From NCBI GenBank assembly GCA_949752745.1, contig OX457028.1, positions 2,292,420-2,356,419 on the forward strand: a stretch of DNA of 64,000 nt. The letters are read 5' to 3'. Shown piece by piece: positions 1 through 10,716 of the stretch. This stretch comes from Protula sp. h YS-2021 (lineage: Eukaryota > Annelida > Polychaeta > Sabellida > Serpulidae). Position 1 is the first letter of the stretch, and every line of letters begins with the position of its first letter. A model generated the notes under the pieces. It searched no databases, was not told where the DNA came from, and saw only the letters and a program-made list of their open reading frames with translations. Position numbers and translations under genes: made by a program.

Positions 1-1616
1 ATGGTTATATTCGGACGCACTTGGAAAAGAAACAAGGTCAAACAAAGGAGGTCTTTTTTCTCTGTGTCATGACAGGCAAGTTTTACCCTTCGTTTTGTTA
101 TCCCGATTCTGGAAGATGGCCGATAAATACAAGTTCAATTATGTGCATTATATCCGGGTTTAAGAATGAGCAATACAAACAGGTTTTATTGTACGTTTTT
201 TATCCGGGTCTTGGAACATGTTCCTACAAACAGGTTTTATCGTGGTCTCTTTCTTATCGGGTTTGAAAGGTGTTTTTGCTTACCTTCACCTTCCTCCACC
301 TCATCTAATGCAGGTTCAGCTCTGACTGCAACCCCAAACCTTTTACCCCTTCATGGTATGGGTACTGTACTCAAAGCGTACTTACATACATGATATATAA
401 GTTGTCTTTTACATTATCGACCAAAAAGCAGAAGAAAGGCATCCTTTACAACTGTACAGCAGATAACTAGCCTCAGTGGCTGAGGGGAAGCGCAAATAGT
501 GATCTAATTGTTTACATTACAAGATAACAGATGGCTCAGTTATTTACTTGTCATCAAAATAAAAACCCTCCAAGAAAGGGATCGATAAAGGACGAGAACA
601 GAAAGCGCAACGCACAGAAAATGCTGTCTCGTGCAATATCCAGCCAGTCTCGATAACTTGTGCACTGGTTAACAAAGGTACCGATTTCTCAGCTTCCCAT
701 CCACCGCTCACCAAACCAGAAACTCGCTTACTCCTTCGCCTCGGGACGGGTATGCACCGTTAATCCACACCGCATCCCTCATTCCCACTCATAAACCTGT
801 GTGCTCCCAAACACCGTTGTCGGAATTCATAGAAGCCAGTAAGGGGCGAGCTCCCAGTCACGTTGTCACGTCACATGATGCCACGTGTTGTGCAATATTT
901 CAATCTAACTTAGAGACAACGTACTTTTGTAATTACTTGCAGATATTCTGGAAATTCCTGCCCCTTTTCTGCCCTTTCATGGTTTTCAGACAACTCCTAC
1001 ACTATTTACCGCGGTAAGACTAAATCACAGAGAGAATGATGCCTGAAAGGTCAGGGTCGAAGTACGGTAAAAATATTTTAAGCACACAAATCGTAGTTTC
1101 AATGCATAAACAAAGGTGGCAACCTCGCATTCTGCATCTTCATTTTGAAGTTGAAAGTGAAAGGTCATTTGACCCCGTGTACAGTTAATGATTGGACGAC
1201 GGTTAGAACTCATCTTTGGACTTGTGCGGCAAAACAACTTTATATAAGAGGAACCGCCATGGTGGTCTTGTTCTTATCAGACATAATGTAACACAAACAT
1301 TTCTTTTTGTAGTTTTTGTAAGTGGGTTAGTCCACTATATAGCGGGATTAGTTCACAAGATGTTCTCATCAACCCCATACTAAGTCTTGGCTGCAAAACT
1401 CGGTAATATTTTGAAAATAACCATCACAAACATTCTTGACAAAAAGACATAGAAGGAGGAGAAATATCATGGAAAGGATGAAAGAGTTACTGGTAGCGGG
1501 CTACAAACTTACTGCATTACTCAACTTAAGACAAACAAAAGTAACAGGTGCTAGTTCACGGGCGGGCGGCCGGATCACACCAAAAACTACAATCCCACTT
1601 AAAGTTAAATTTTCGC
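1..1616. other. No gene recognised
   Basis: AT-rich sequence with only short open frames that resemble no family I know. I see no RNA gene, repeat array or exon with convincing splice sites. It is probably intergenic or intronic host DNA. Confidence 0.5.
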
Positions 1617-2250
1617 CTATTTGTAGGGTTTTGGTCTATTGTTTGTTGTCCAATTCTGTATGCAGTTGATACCATGGCTTAAATCCAGTGGGGGAGTCTT
1701 CTGAGCTGTGGGTGATGCAGGCGATATTTGTTTGAAAACACCCGAATCGTTTCCATAGCAATGAAACAGTAGGAGTAGAGGGCTTAAGTAGATTTGCGGG
1801 GGTTGGGTACAGTCTGAGAATAACCCAGGACCCAACTTGGAGCCTTGTGGCAAGGAACAGTCTAGTTTTAACTTGTCCGAAAGGACAGTCCCGATCAACA
1901 CACACACTGTACGGTTAGATGAGTAGGATTCAAACCACTGCATCACTGTTCCCTGTATAGCAAATGTCGGCCTTAGACTTTTAGAAGGATAGCGTGATTG
2001 ACCTTGCCAAACGACGCTGACATATCCAACATGGAAATTAGAAAAACTGCGTTTTGTTTATCAAGACCAGTGAAAAGAGTGTCGAACATAGCTAGAAGGG
2101 CAGTCTCTGTAGTGTGTCCCTTTTTATACGCAGATTGAAGTGTTTCTTAAGGGAACTTTCTCTCTAGATGCCTTGTAATTTTTCGACCCGCGTCTTCTCC
2201 GGTAGCTTTAATAAGGTATTTAAGCTTAGACACAGCTAGCCATCCATAAT
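1617..2250 (-). pseudogene. Degenerate non-LTR retrotransposon reverse transcriptase fragment
   Basis: The minus strand at 1617-1946 reads a stretch typical of LINE reverse transcriptases: W-x2-SY-x-SNR near the start, then PQGSKLGPGLF, then HCYGNDSGVF where a YADD-type catalytic motif is expected. Farther upstream, about 1980-2150, another frame gives LDMSASFGKVNHAIL, which resembles the block before the RT active site. The pieces are in different frames and the catalytic box reads GND rather than ADD, so this is a dead, partial copy. The family (CR1/L2/Jockey-like) is an inference from motif spacing only. Confidence 0.7.
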
Positions 2251-2513
2251 TTGAGCAAGTGCACCGCGAACATTGCGGTCCATCCGGTCGATGTACACGT
2301 AAAACCAATGACTCCGGAATTTCCAGCTTTGATTCGTTTTTGCTGGCCATGAGGTGGTCAACTTAAAGTTCATTGGTTTGGATAAAGCATGTAAATTGCA
2401 ATTGCGACAATGTTAAAAGGACAATTACACGGTCTCCAATTAGAAGATAAAAGGGCAATAATTTATAAAAAAGAGAAAAATACAAAGAAAAGAAAAAATA
2501 GGAAAAATCGAAT

Positions 2514-2612
2514 TGGGGGAATAGTCCTCGGGGGTAATTGTCCTACGGGGGAAATTGTTCGAGGGGTTTGTCGGGGGGAATTGACTGGGGGAATTGTCTG
2601 TGGGGGATTTGT
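2514..2612. repeat. G-rich short tandem repeat
   Basis: Roughly six degenerate copies of a 15-18 bp unit built on GGGGGAATTGTC. The runs of five G could form quadruplexes. No gene is associated. Confidence 0.6.
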
Positions 2613-2667
2613 CCTGTTCCCGTTGTGGAATATGTATTCCACAACTGCCAAAATAATAGTTACCTAA

Positions 2668-3533
2668 AGAAGCAGAATTCTGTATTGGAAATCTCGTGGC
2701 ACAGGGACGATTCCTTCAAGATACTTGACTAGGATGTCAGCACCAGCATTGTGCTTCATTGCATCGAGCTTATGTTCCACTGGCAATCCATCACCATGAC
2801 ACGGAATCAAATGCGGATTTCCGTCTTTTTTGCTCGTGTAAATGCCTCATTATATTAGTATCTCCTGCAATTTTTGATGGATTTTCTTCAAGCACACCCA
2901 AATTTACCTGCAAAATAAAAGGATATCAAAACATTGAAACTTTGTGGCCAGCCAACTTCATCGAGTTGGTTTTATTACATCCATGGATGGATATCCGTTA
3001 CCTGTGTGTACGTATGTACGTATATCCGTGTATACGTACGTACGTATGTAAACTTTTGCTTAAAATGCTTCTATTCCTTCAGTTTTTATCAAATTTCTTT
3101 CAAATGTTCTCCACGTAATCCTTTACTTATTTTGGTGATCTGCCAAAACCTGGCCAAATCCGGGGCATTTGTAATTTGTTGGTTTTCAAAATGTTTTGTC
3201 TCCCACAATTTTAATCAGATTGTCTTCAAATTTTGCATAAATGTTCACGGGGCAGTCCACTCTTGAAGAAATACCTTTTTTTGAGATCCACAAAAAATTG
3301 ACGAAGTGGGCGGGGGAGCATTTTCAAAATGATTCTTAGACAATTTTGACCGGATTCCTTTAAAATTTTGCGCAATTGTTCAATTTTGAATAATCAGTTT
3401 TAAAATATGACTACCACTTTTTGGCGACCACGCAAGCCTATTCATACTTTGTGTACTAGATATCGATTTGTCACAATGTCCCTGATGTTCTTAATAAAAA
3501 GTATTAGGAAAACAATGGAACTGCAACAGCCCC
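2668..3533. other. No gene recognised; includes a (TACG)n microsatellite near 3005-3050
   Basis: AT-rich sequence without a recognisable gene. Around 3005-3050 there is a short alternating run based on TACGTATG. Open frames here are short and match nothing I recognise. Confidence 0.5.
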
Positions 3534-3600
3534 TAAGCGGCAGACGGATTAAAACAGCCCCTAAGCGGCAGACGGACTAAAACAGCCCCTAAGCGGCAGA
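3525..3600 (+). repeat. Three tandem copies of a 28-bp unit
   Basis: The unit starts ACAGCCCCTAAGCGGCAGAC and is repeated three times almost without change. It lies just outside a segment that is also found in the left end of element A (3605-3722), so it may belong to an old Polinton end. That link is inference. Confidence 0.7.
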
Positions 3601-3604
3601 AGTG

Positions 3605-3722
3605 AGATAACTTTCCCTATGGTTGACCGATTTGCATGAAAATTTCACCGTTTGATTCAATTTTATATCTAGATTTGACATAAAGTGGTCATAGGCTATT
3701 TGTAGCGGTAGCTGTATGCATC
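3605..3722 (+). repeat. Segment shared with the left subterminal part of element A
   Basis: Shares the words CATGAAAATTTCACNGTTTGATTCA and TCATAGGCTATTTG, in the same order and spacing, with 6490-6605 inside element A. By eye the similarity is about 75 percent. It may be an older copy of a Polinton end or host sequence captured by element A. Confidence 0.6.
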
Positions 3723-3774
3723 ATTATGACATGCCGAATTATTTTTTTGGAACATATTACGTCATAGTATTGTT

Positions 3775-4070
3775 CAACAAGTTTTTTTTCAACAAGTTGT
3801 TTAACAATTGCGCAACAAGTTGCTGTACAATAATTGTTCAACAAGCTATTGTTCAACATGTTCAACATGTTGCTCAACAAGTTCCACATATTCAACATGT
3901 CCAACATGTTGGTGAACAAGTCAAACATGGTCAACATGTTGTTGACTAAGTTGAACATGTTCAACAAGTTGAACATGTTCAACATGTTGTTTAACATGTT
4001 GTTTAGCATGTTGTTAACACGTTGCTGTTCAACAAGTTGTTGTTCAACATGTTGTAGTTCAAGCAATTGA
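3775..4070. repeat. Low-complexity array of the palindromic word TTCAACATGTTGAAC
   Basis: About 300 bp made of TTCAACAAGTTG and TTCAACATGTTG words in both orientations, so either strand gives a long Asn/Met/Leu-rich open frame. These frames are products of the repeat, not genes. The array could fold into many alternative hairpins. Confidence 0.8.
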
Positions 4071-4184
4071 TGCAACAATAGCAGCCAGTTCAGAAAAAAA
4101 CAAGACATATGTTGAATTAATACACTTAAATACACATAGCTTAAATCTATAACAATATTACAACATTTGTTGATTTACAAAGTC

Positions 4185-4190
4185 TTTATT
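4185..4190 (-). terminator. AATAAA polyadenylation signal of the relic transcription unit
   Basis: TTTATT on the plus strand is AATAAA on the minus strand, 11 nt past the stop codon of the relic gene at 4202-4578. It matches the position of signals after the minus-strand units of elements A and B. Confidence 0.5.
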
Positions 4191-4201
4191 ATAAAGTTTA
4201 G

Positions 4202-4578
4202 TCAAATAAGTCTATTTTTCTTCATCTGCTTCACTCTTTTCCATCTCACTGTCCTCATCCATATCACTTTCTTTGTCGCTGCTTTCATCTTCCTCTTGAG
4301 GTCAGCTGTCCAAATTGTATTGGCGTTGATAAATGCTGAGCCAATGTCATAAGTGTTACCTGGTAAATTCAGTTCTACACATTCACTCAGAAAAGATTGG
4401 ATGAAACGATTTCTTGGAATTGAAATTCCAACAGCTTCCCAGTGTTTATGCATATTCTTCACTTGTACAATCCAACCAGATTCATGATAAGGAAGCTTTG
4501 AAAACACATAGTTGGTATGGTTCACTTGGAAGACAGCATCTAATGTCTGTATACATCTGTGAAGAAGGATGTTGGCAT
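4202..4578 (-). pseudogene. Relic of a Polinton small helical protein gene
   Basis: The minus strand encodes a protein clearly related to the element A gene at 20674-21102. Shared features in order are LLHRC, NYVFSKLP, a VQVKN-x-HKHWEAVG block, IPRNRF and YDIGSAFINANTIW. The ATG at 4576-4578 matches the element A start in position, but one base is missing a few codons later, so the start and body are in different frames. The C-terminal third differs and is strongly basic. I take it as a broken copy from an older, diverged Polinton. Function of the family is unknown. Confidence 0.75.
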
Positions 4579-4625
4579 TGTTCACTGCTCTTCTTCTGCA
4601 AATCAATCTTTCAAATAATCCAACG

Positions 4626-4860
4626 CGCGAAACAATATTTCTATATCAGTACGAGTGAGGTCAAATCAAAATCCTCTGCGTCTTCTATTCCAGTTTCATA
4701 ACACTGTTCAATAAACCTGCTGTGTAATTCAATTCTGTTAAGGTTGTAGTGTGTCAAATCCCAACTTGTATCGCAAGTTCCAAAGCTGTTCTTTCTCGAA
4801 TCCAGTTCATTTCATCAATTATATTTCTTTCGATTCCACATCCACTTTTCAAATGACAAA
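4626..4860 (-). pseudogene. Relic of a second small helical protein gene of the same family
   Basis: Not an intact frame. The minus strand at about 4656-4790 reads FGTCDTSWDLTHYNLNRIEL, then HSRFIEQCYETGIED and FDLT. A one- or two-base frame change is followed by RTDIEIL. This matches in order the element A gene at 19589-19950 (IELHSRF, ECHKIGIED, FDFDSA, ARTDVEV). The N-terminal part is shifted by another frameshift near 4795. It lies upstream of the relic gene at 4202-4578 on the same strand, so the gene order differs from element A and a separate lineage is likely. Confidence 0.7.
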
Positions 4861-5171
4861 AAATCTTTGATTGTAAATATATGAAGACAACAACAGCAAC
4901 AGATATTACTTCATGATGTCACTTCCGGTCAGCGATAATACCATTTTTTTCATTTATGCCAATTTGATTTCCAAGTTCCCAATTTCGTACGGAGATGGCA
5001 CACTCGAAGTTGGACACACTACGTTTAGAAATAACTCTGCCACATCTCCAAACCATTGAATGGGTTTGCCATTCGAACACGTTTGAATGGAGCGGTCTTC
5101 CCACATAACCAACCAAAGAAAAAATATAACAAATAAACATACATAACAAAGAATTTCACTTACCTCAACTT

Positions 5172-5385
5172 CCAGCAACAACTAACAACCAACAACAACC
5201 AACAACCAACCAACCAACCAACCAACCAACCAACAACAACAAACAGCCAACAACAACAACAACAAACCAACCAACAACCAACAATAAACCGACTAACAAC
5301 AACCAACCAACCAACCAACCAACCAACCAATCAAACAACCAACCGACCAACCAACCAACTAACCAACCAACAATCAACACTAAAA
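5172..5385. repeat. (CCAA)n / (CAACAA)n simple repeat
   Basis: About 210 bp of CCAACCAA and CAACAACAA words. The minus strand is open as a Gly/Trp/Leu/Val repeat, which I do not consider a protein. On the minus strand it sits between a TATA box (5405-5410) and a perfect-looking splice donor, GAGGTAAGTG, near 5160. It could therefore be the transcribed leader of the relic unit. Confidence 0.75.
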
Positions 5386-5404
5386 TATGTTCTCAGACGT
5401 CCCT

Positions 5405-5410
5405 TTTATA
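5405..5410 (-). promoter_or_regulatory. TATA box, leftward, of the relic Polinton unit
   Basis: Minus strand reads GGTGTATAAAAGGGACG. The same TATAAAAGG context precedes genes of elements A and B. It would drive the minus-strand relic genes at 4202-4860. Confidence 0.45.
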
Positions 5411-5875
5411 CACCCCAGGTTTCGAGCCAATGTGATTTCCAAGTTCTAATATAGCTAAAACTAAAATTTCTAAAATTGGGGGAGGGGGAGGGTTAGGAGG
5501 TCAAAAACCAAAAATGTTCAGAATAGTCAGAAACGGATAAATATGAAAAAAATCACAAAATTTTTCCACGGCGGGGGGGGGGGGGGTTGACATAGTATGT
5601 CATTTTCCTACTACTAGTGTTTGGTGCTAGTTTATTGAAGGCACTGCTTGATGTTTCCTTACAAACGCCAAGAGAGCATTTGTATTTTTCCATCAAGATT
5701 TATTTTTAGTGGATTTTAATGACGCAATCTTGGCATTTGTTCTAAGCATTCTCTACTGTTCCATATTTGGCAACTTTTGCATTTTTCTTTTGTTTAGCAT
5801 TTTTCAATTATGTTGTTACCCATGTTTTTTGAAGAACTTTATAAAAAAATCAGGGCGGTAATCGTTATTTCATGC
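5411..5875. other. No gene; G-run and TIR-like motif, then AT-rich DNA up to element A
   Basis: Contains GGGGGAGGGGGAGGG near 5480 and a run of about 16 G at 5572-5587 followed by the ACATAGTATGT motif. The rest is AT-rich and without gene signals. Confidence 0.5.
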
Positions 5876-5881
5876 TACTGT
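5876..5881 (+). repeat. Target-site duplication of element A, left copy (TACTGT)
   Basis: TACTGT directly precedes the element end AGTAGGGTGAAAAGG, and the same six bases follow the opposite end at 22446. Polintons make 6-bp duplications. Confidence 0.9.
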
Positions 5882-6332
5882 AGTAGGGTGAAAAGGGGGG
5901 TTCTACCGCACTTGATGACGTCATACTGTCTGGAAGTGACGTTATACTGTCTGGAAGTGACTTCATAGCGTCTGGACCGGAAGTGTTGTCTGGACCGGAA
6001 GTGCTGTCTGGACCGGAAGTGCTGTCTGGACCGGAAGTGCTGTCTGGACCGGAAGTGCTGTCTGGACCGGAAGCGAGGTGATAGGCGTCGTCATGGCAAC
6101 GTGTTGTTGTGATGGCAACGAAGCATGGTTAACGTGACGTCATAGGCGAAGCCATAGGCGTAGCCATAACCCTGATAACAAAGTGAGGACCCCCCTAGGA
6201 CATACTATGTACGGACCCCCCCCCCCCCAGAGCATACTATGTACCGACCCCCCCCCCCTAGGACATACTATGTACCGACCCCCCCCCCCCCTAGGACATA
6301 CTATGTACCGACCCCCCCCCCCCTAGGCAAGC
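5882..6332 (+). repeat. Element A left outer TIR with two repeat families
   Basis: Inverted match to 21980-22445. Going inward it has repeats of GACGTCATACTGTCTGGAAG, then five copies of an 18-bp unit GGACCGGAAGTGCTGTCT (about 5985-6075), then a spacer, then four to five copies of a C-run plus TAGGACATACTATGTACCGA (6190-6330). Such arrays are candidate binding sites for the terminal or integrase proteins, but that role is inference. Confidence 0.9.
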
Positions 6333-6675
6333 AACATTCTGTCAAGTTAGCTGAAACCAAGAGCTGTTTGACGAGGTCTGAGTGGTATATAAGGCATAAA
6401 CTCCCCACTCACATGAACTGCAGCAACGGTGGTGACCATATCAGTAAGTGGTTATTTGCATAGGTGGTTATAAGCATTATTGTAAACAAAAACTTTCATT
6501 ATAGTTGGTTGATTTACATGAAAATTTCACTGTTTGATTCAGTTTTATGTAAAGTTTTAACATGATCATAGGCTATTTGCGCAGCTGGCTGTATGCATTT
6601 TTACCGCCATTTTAACTTAAAATTGTGATAACTTTCGTTATAGTTGACTGAAAATTTCACCATTACAGTGCTTCT
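6333..6675 (+). other. Left subterminal block of element A not matched in the right TIR
   Basis: Sits between the outer and inner parts of the left TIR, where the right end instead has 21453-21979 with a gene. It includes a TATATAAG at about 6387 followed by no clear gene, and a stretch (6490-6605) similar to 3605-3722 outside the element. Confidence 0.6.
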
Positions 6676-6781
6676 TCGCGGATGAATACCATTTAGCAGA
6701 CTATTTGACTTCACCGTCAGATGTCTCTGCTGTGCAGCAGTACAACTGTAAGTGAGACATTCATATACACAAGTAAAATTC

Positions 6782-6794
6782 TGCTGAGTCAGCA
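6782..6794. promoter_or_regulatory. Perfect MARE/AP-1 palindrome TGCTGAGTCAGCA
   Basis: Thirteen bases identical to the TRE-type Maf recognition element, with the AP-1 core TGAGTCA in the centre. It lies about 140 bp upstream of the polymerase TATA box. The mirrored copy in the right TIR is at 21318-21330. Confidence 0.75.
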
Positions 6795-6924
6795 ATTTTA
6801 ACAATTTTTGAACAAGTTACACATCATATTTTGATTACATGGAAGTAGCATAAAAGCATGAGTGAAACATGTCAACTAGTCAACTAGTGATACATTCTGC
6901 TGAGTTAACAAACCATTGAAGTGG

Positions 6925-6932
6925 TATAAAAG
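6925..6932 (+). promoter_or_regulatory. TATA box of the polymerase gene
   Basis: GGTATAAAAGGAAGAGTG. The first ATG of the polymerase frame follows at 6992, with TTTCAGTTC (initiator-like) between. The same block is mirrored at 21129-21134. Confidence 0.7.
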
Positions 6933-6991
6933 GAAGAGTGAAACGTGTATTTTACTTCATTTCAGTTCTAGCAGTTGAAGAAACAACAACG

Positions 6992-9900
6992 ATGGCACCA
7001 GTCTACTGTCATGATTGTGATGTGACATTTCCATCTCTGGAATTGTTCGTGACACATACATGCAAACCAGCTAGGTTGAAACGTGCTCGTGAAGAGCTTG
7101 TTGAGCAAATTGAAGCCAAGAGACGAAAAACCGTACAAGATGGTGTTGAAAGACCTGATCCAGTCCTCTGCTGTAAATGCGCCAAGATATTTTCATCTTT
7201 GGATGCATTTGAGACACATGCATGTGATGAGATGGAAAATGTGTCTCATGAAGAACAAAGAAAGAAAGAGACAGGACAAGTAGGCAGAGGCAGAAGAGTG
7301 AGTCTTGGTGAAAACGCACAGGAAAGACGGTTTGAGCCTGAAGATGGATCAGATTTGCTACTTGAAATGCGACAACAAGAGAATAGAATCAAGAGACATT
7401 TGCTAGAAACGTTAAACCGTGGCATGAAATGGTACATTGTGGTACATGCACGCTTCAAGAAAATGACACCACATGTTGAAGGCGTGATGGTAGAACACGT
7501 GGATAATGCCTTCATCAGTAGTCCAACATATGCAGCATACAATCCAACAGATATTGAGAAGGACTTGCCAGAAGCCTATAAAGAATTATTTACCAGGTTT
7601 GATGAACATGAGCGACAAGGTTCTGGCTGGGTGTTGGATAACATATTATTCATTGAAGTACATACAGCTACGTCAGCGCCACTGGAAGCGAGCAGTTTTA
7701 TCCCACTACCGAAGAAAGTAAAGAGTACAAAAGGTGTGTTAAAGATTCGGAATAAAGACAACAAGTGCTTCTTATGGTCTGTATTGGCTCACCTTCACCC
7801 TTCAACAAGCAATGACCCACAGCGTGTGCATCAATACAAGCTATTTGAGAACGAATTGAAGGTAGAAGGCATGACATTTCCAACACCGATTACAGACATT
7901 CCAAAGTTTGAAAAGGAGAATTATGTGTCCATTAACGTGTTTGGATATGAACATGATGTAGTTGTTCCCATACAACTCAGCCGAAACACCAGCGCCAGAG
8001 AAATCAACTTGCTTTTGATTAGCAATGACAAGACAAGACATTACTGCCTCATCAAGAATTTCAGCAGACTTATGGCTTATCGATCAAAGCATAAGGCTGC
8101 AGCTTTTTATTGTTTCAACTGTCTTCATGGGTTTAGGCGACAAGATCTGTTAGACAAGCATCGTAAAGTGTGTGGCAAGCATGGCGCACAACGTTTATCA
8201 TTCCCCAAGGAACCCTTCATCAAGTTCAAGAATGTAGCCAAACAACAGCGAGCGCCGTTTGTCATTTATGCAGACTTTGAATGTTTCACGAAAAAGCATG
8301 AAGGAGACAAGAATCAGCATCATCGTCCAAACAGCTTTGCCTATGTGGTTGTCAGCCAGTATGATACACGTGCTCCAGTCGTATATCGAGGAGATAATGC
8401 TGTGAAAGTCTTTTTAGACCATATGGTGAATGAGCGTGATCGTATTGTGCATGGTTTACAACAGAAAAAGAAAATGGTGATGACTCATGAAGATGAAGAG
8501 CATTATAAGAACGCCACAGATTGTTACATTTGTCATTAGCCTCTAGGAGCAGATCATGTGAGAGATCATGACCATATCAATGGCAAATACCGTGGAGCTG
8601 CACATAGTCAATGCAATTTACAATTTCGACTTCGAAAGGATAAGCAGGATGTTGAAGATTCTTTCATCATTCCTGTGTTTTTCCACAATTTACGAGGCTA
8701 TGACAGCCATTTGATCATGGAAGAAATTGGAAAGTTAAAAAATGAGACAATTACGGTCATTCCCAACACCGTTGAGAAATAAATTGCATTCACCATGAGC
8801 AATCTGAAATTTACGGACAGTTATCAGTTCATGAGTACTTCTCTACAGAAGTTGTTATCCAACCTGGCGGCAGAAGGGAAAGACAACTTTTATAACATGA
8901 CGTCACACATTCACGATAGCGACCAACAAGAGTTACTGTTGAGAAAGGGAGTGTACCCTTATGATTACGTGGATGAGCCATCCAAGTTTGCTGAAACACA
9001 ACTGCCGTCCAAGGACAAGTTTTACAGTCTGCTCAGTGAAGAAGACATAAGCGATGAGGATTATGCGCATGCGCAGAAGGTGTTGGAGACATTCCACTGT
9101 ACTACATTTGGTGAATACCATGACTTGTACCTGAAATCAGATGTGTTGCTGCTGGCTGACGTGTTTGAAAACTTTCGTCACGTATGTCTCAACACGTATG
9201 AATTGGATCCTGCTCACTACTATACAGCGCCAGGACTGTCGTGGGATGCCATGTTGAAAGCGACAAAGGTGAAATTGGAATTGATCAACGACATTGACAT
9301 GTACCAAATGGTTGAACAAGGTCTACGTGGAGGAATATCTGTCATCACACACAAGTATGCGAAAGCAAATAACCCCTACGTAGCAGGTTACGATCCCACG
9401 AAACCAACCAACTACTTGACGTACCTGGATGCAAACAACTTGTATGGCTGGGCCATGTCGCAAAGCATGCCGGAAAGTGGATTTATGTGGGTGAGCGAGC
9501 CAGAATCCATTGACTTTATGGATGTGGATGAAGATGATGAGATTGGATACATTTTAGAAGTGGATTTGGAATACCCATATTCAATCCATGATCATCATAA
9601 TCACTATCCAGTGGCTCCAGAACGGAAATGTGTGAAAGTGGGAGAACTGTCAAAACATAGTCAGAAGCTACGGAAAGATCTAAACATGAAAGGCAAACCT
9701 AGTGAAAAGCTCATTCCCAACCTGTGTGACAAGAAGAAATATGTGCTTCATTATAGAAATTTACAGCAATATGTCTCACTGGGATTGAAAGTCACGAAGG
9801 TGCATCGTGCCATCATGTTTGCACAGAGCAAATGGTTGGCAAAATACATCTCCTTGAACACGGAAAAGAGAAAGTTGGCCAAGAACCCGTTTGAGAAAGA

Positions 9901-10693
9901 CTTTTTCAAACTGATGAACAACTCTGTGTTTGGCAAAACCATGGAAAATGTAAGAAAACGCATGAATGTGGAACTGGTTCACCAGGAAAAGCGGTTCAAA
10001 AAACTTATGGCCAAACCTTCCTTCCACAAATTTAGAATTTTCAACGAAGATTTGACCGCGGTACATTTGTGCAAAGTGGATCTGCTTCTGGATAAACCCA
10101 TTCAAGTCGGCTTCACCATTCTCGACCTCAGCAAAGTGCTCATGTTCCACTTTCATTACAACTACATCATGACCAAGTATCCCAACGCCAAACTCTTGTT
10201 CAGCGACACCGACAGTCTATGTTATGACATAGAAACGGAAGATATCTACAAAGACATGCAGGAAGATGCCGACTTGTTCGACACAAGTGACTATCCCCCA
10301 GATAATTTCCTGCATTCCAACGTGAACAAGAAAGTGCTTGGGAAAATGAAAGATGAGACGGCGGGTATTCCCATAGAAGAGTTTGTTGGACTTCGACCGA
10401 AAATGTACAGTATGATGTATGGTGGGAAAGAAAAACGTACGGCTAAAGGCATCACTCGCGCGTGTCAAAGACGTATGAAACATCAGCAGTATAGAGACAG
10501 TTTGTTCAACCAAACGCAAACGATAACCACAGGGCACATCATTCGAAGTCATGACCACCAGATCTTCTCGGAGAAGTTGAGGAAAGTGGCTCTCTCTCCC
10601 TTTGATGACAAGCGATATGTGATGAGTGATGGCTATTCCACTTTGGCGCATGGGCATTACAACTTTAGACACTTCAACTTTAGAGTTAGTTGA
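6992..10693 (+). pseudogene. POLB: Protein-primed family B DNA polymerase of element A, with two in-frame stop codons
   Basis: About 1,233 codons counted from the ATG at 6992 (the frame is also open for 18 codons upstream, without an ATG). The N-terminal part has C2HC zinc-finger-like units (near residues 6-24 and 62-80) and a third near 388-410. Then come Exo I with YADFEC (D428, E430) and a CxxC plus DHDH-x2-GKYRGAAH HNH-like insertion (about 511-545). Exo II follows at FFHNLRGYDSH, and Exo III near YHDLYLKSD. Polymerase motifs are A DANNLYG (D813), B NNSVFGKT (976-983) and C SDTDS (D1072, D1074). All catalytic residues are visible. TAG at 8537-8539 and TAA at 8780-8782 break the frame inside the exonuclease part; the rest stays in one frame. 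It would replicate the element from its termini, primed by a protein. Confidence 0.92.
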
Positions 10694-10716
10694 GGTGTGA
10701 ACACTGAAGCGTCAAC

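Larger units (their letters stand above)
4160..5605 (-). mobile_element. Polinton relic, third element
   Basis: Holds two broken genes related to element A small genes, a polyadenylation signal at the left, a TATA box at the right, and at 5575-5605 a G-run followed by TTGACATAGTATGTCA. That motif closely resembles the GGTACATAGTATGTCC repeats in the element A TIRs. I cannot define its ends or a target-site duplication. It lies less than 300 bp from element A. The boundaries given are those of the recognisable parts. Confidence 0.6.
6676..6940 (+). repeat. Element A left inner TIR, promoter-bearing
   Basis: Inverted match to 21115-21452. It contains a perfect 13-bp Maf/AP-1-type palindrome (6782-6794), a weaker second copy (6898-6910) and a TATA box (6925-6932) directed into the polymerase gene. 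The right copy directs leftward transcription in the same way. Confidence 0.85.

Noticed and set aside
3689..4135. 148-codon Asn/Leu/Met-rich minus-strand frame
   Set aside because: Pure product of the TTCAACATGTTG low-complexity array.
5165..5380. 71-codon hydrophobic GW/LV frame that could pass as a membrane protein
   Set aside because: It is the translation of a (TTGG)n simple repeat and starts at a GTG.
6338..6463. Possible gene after TATATAAG in the left subterminal block of element A
   Set aside because: Only a short frame full of C-run translation follows, with no counterpart in the right end or in element B.
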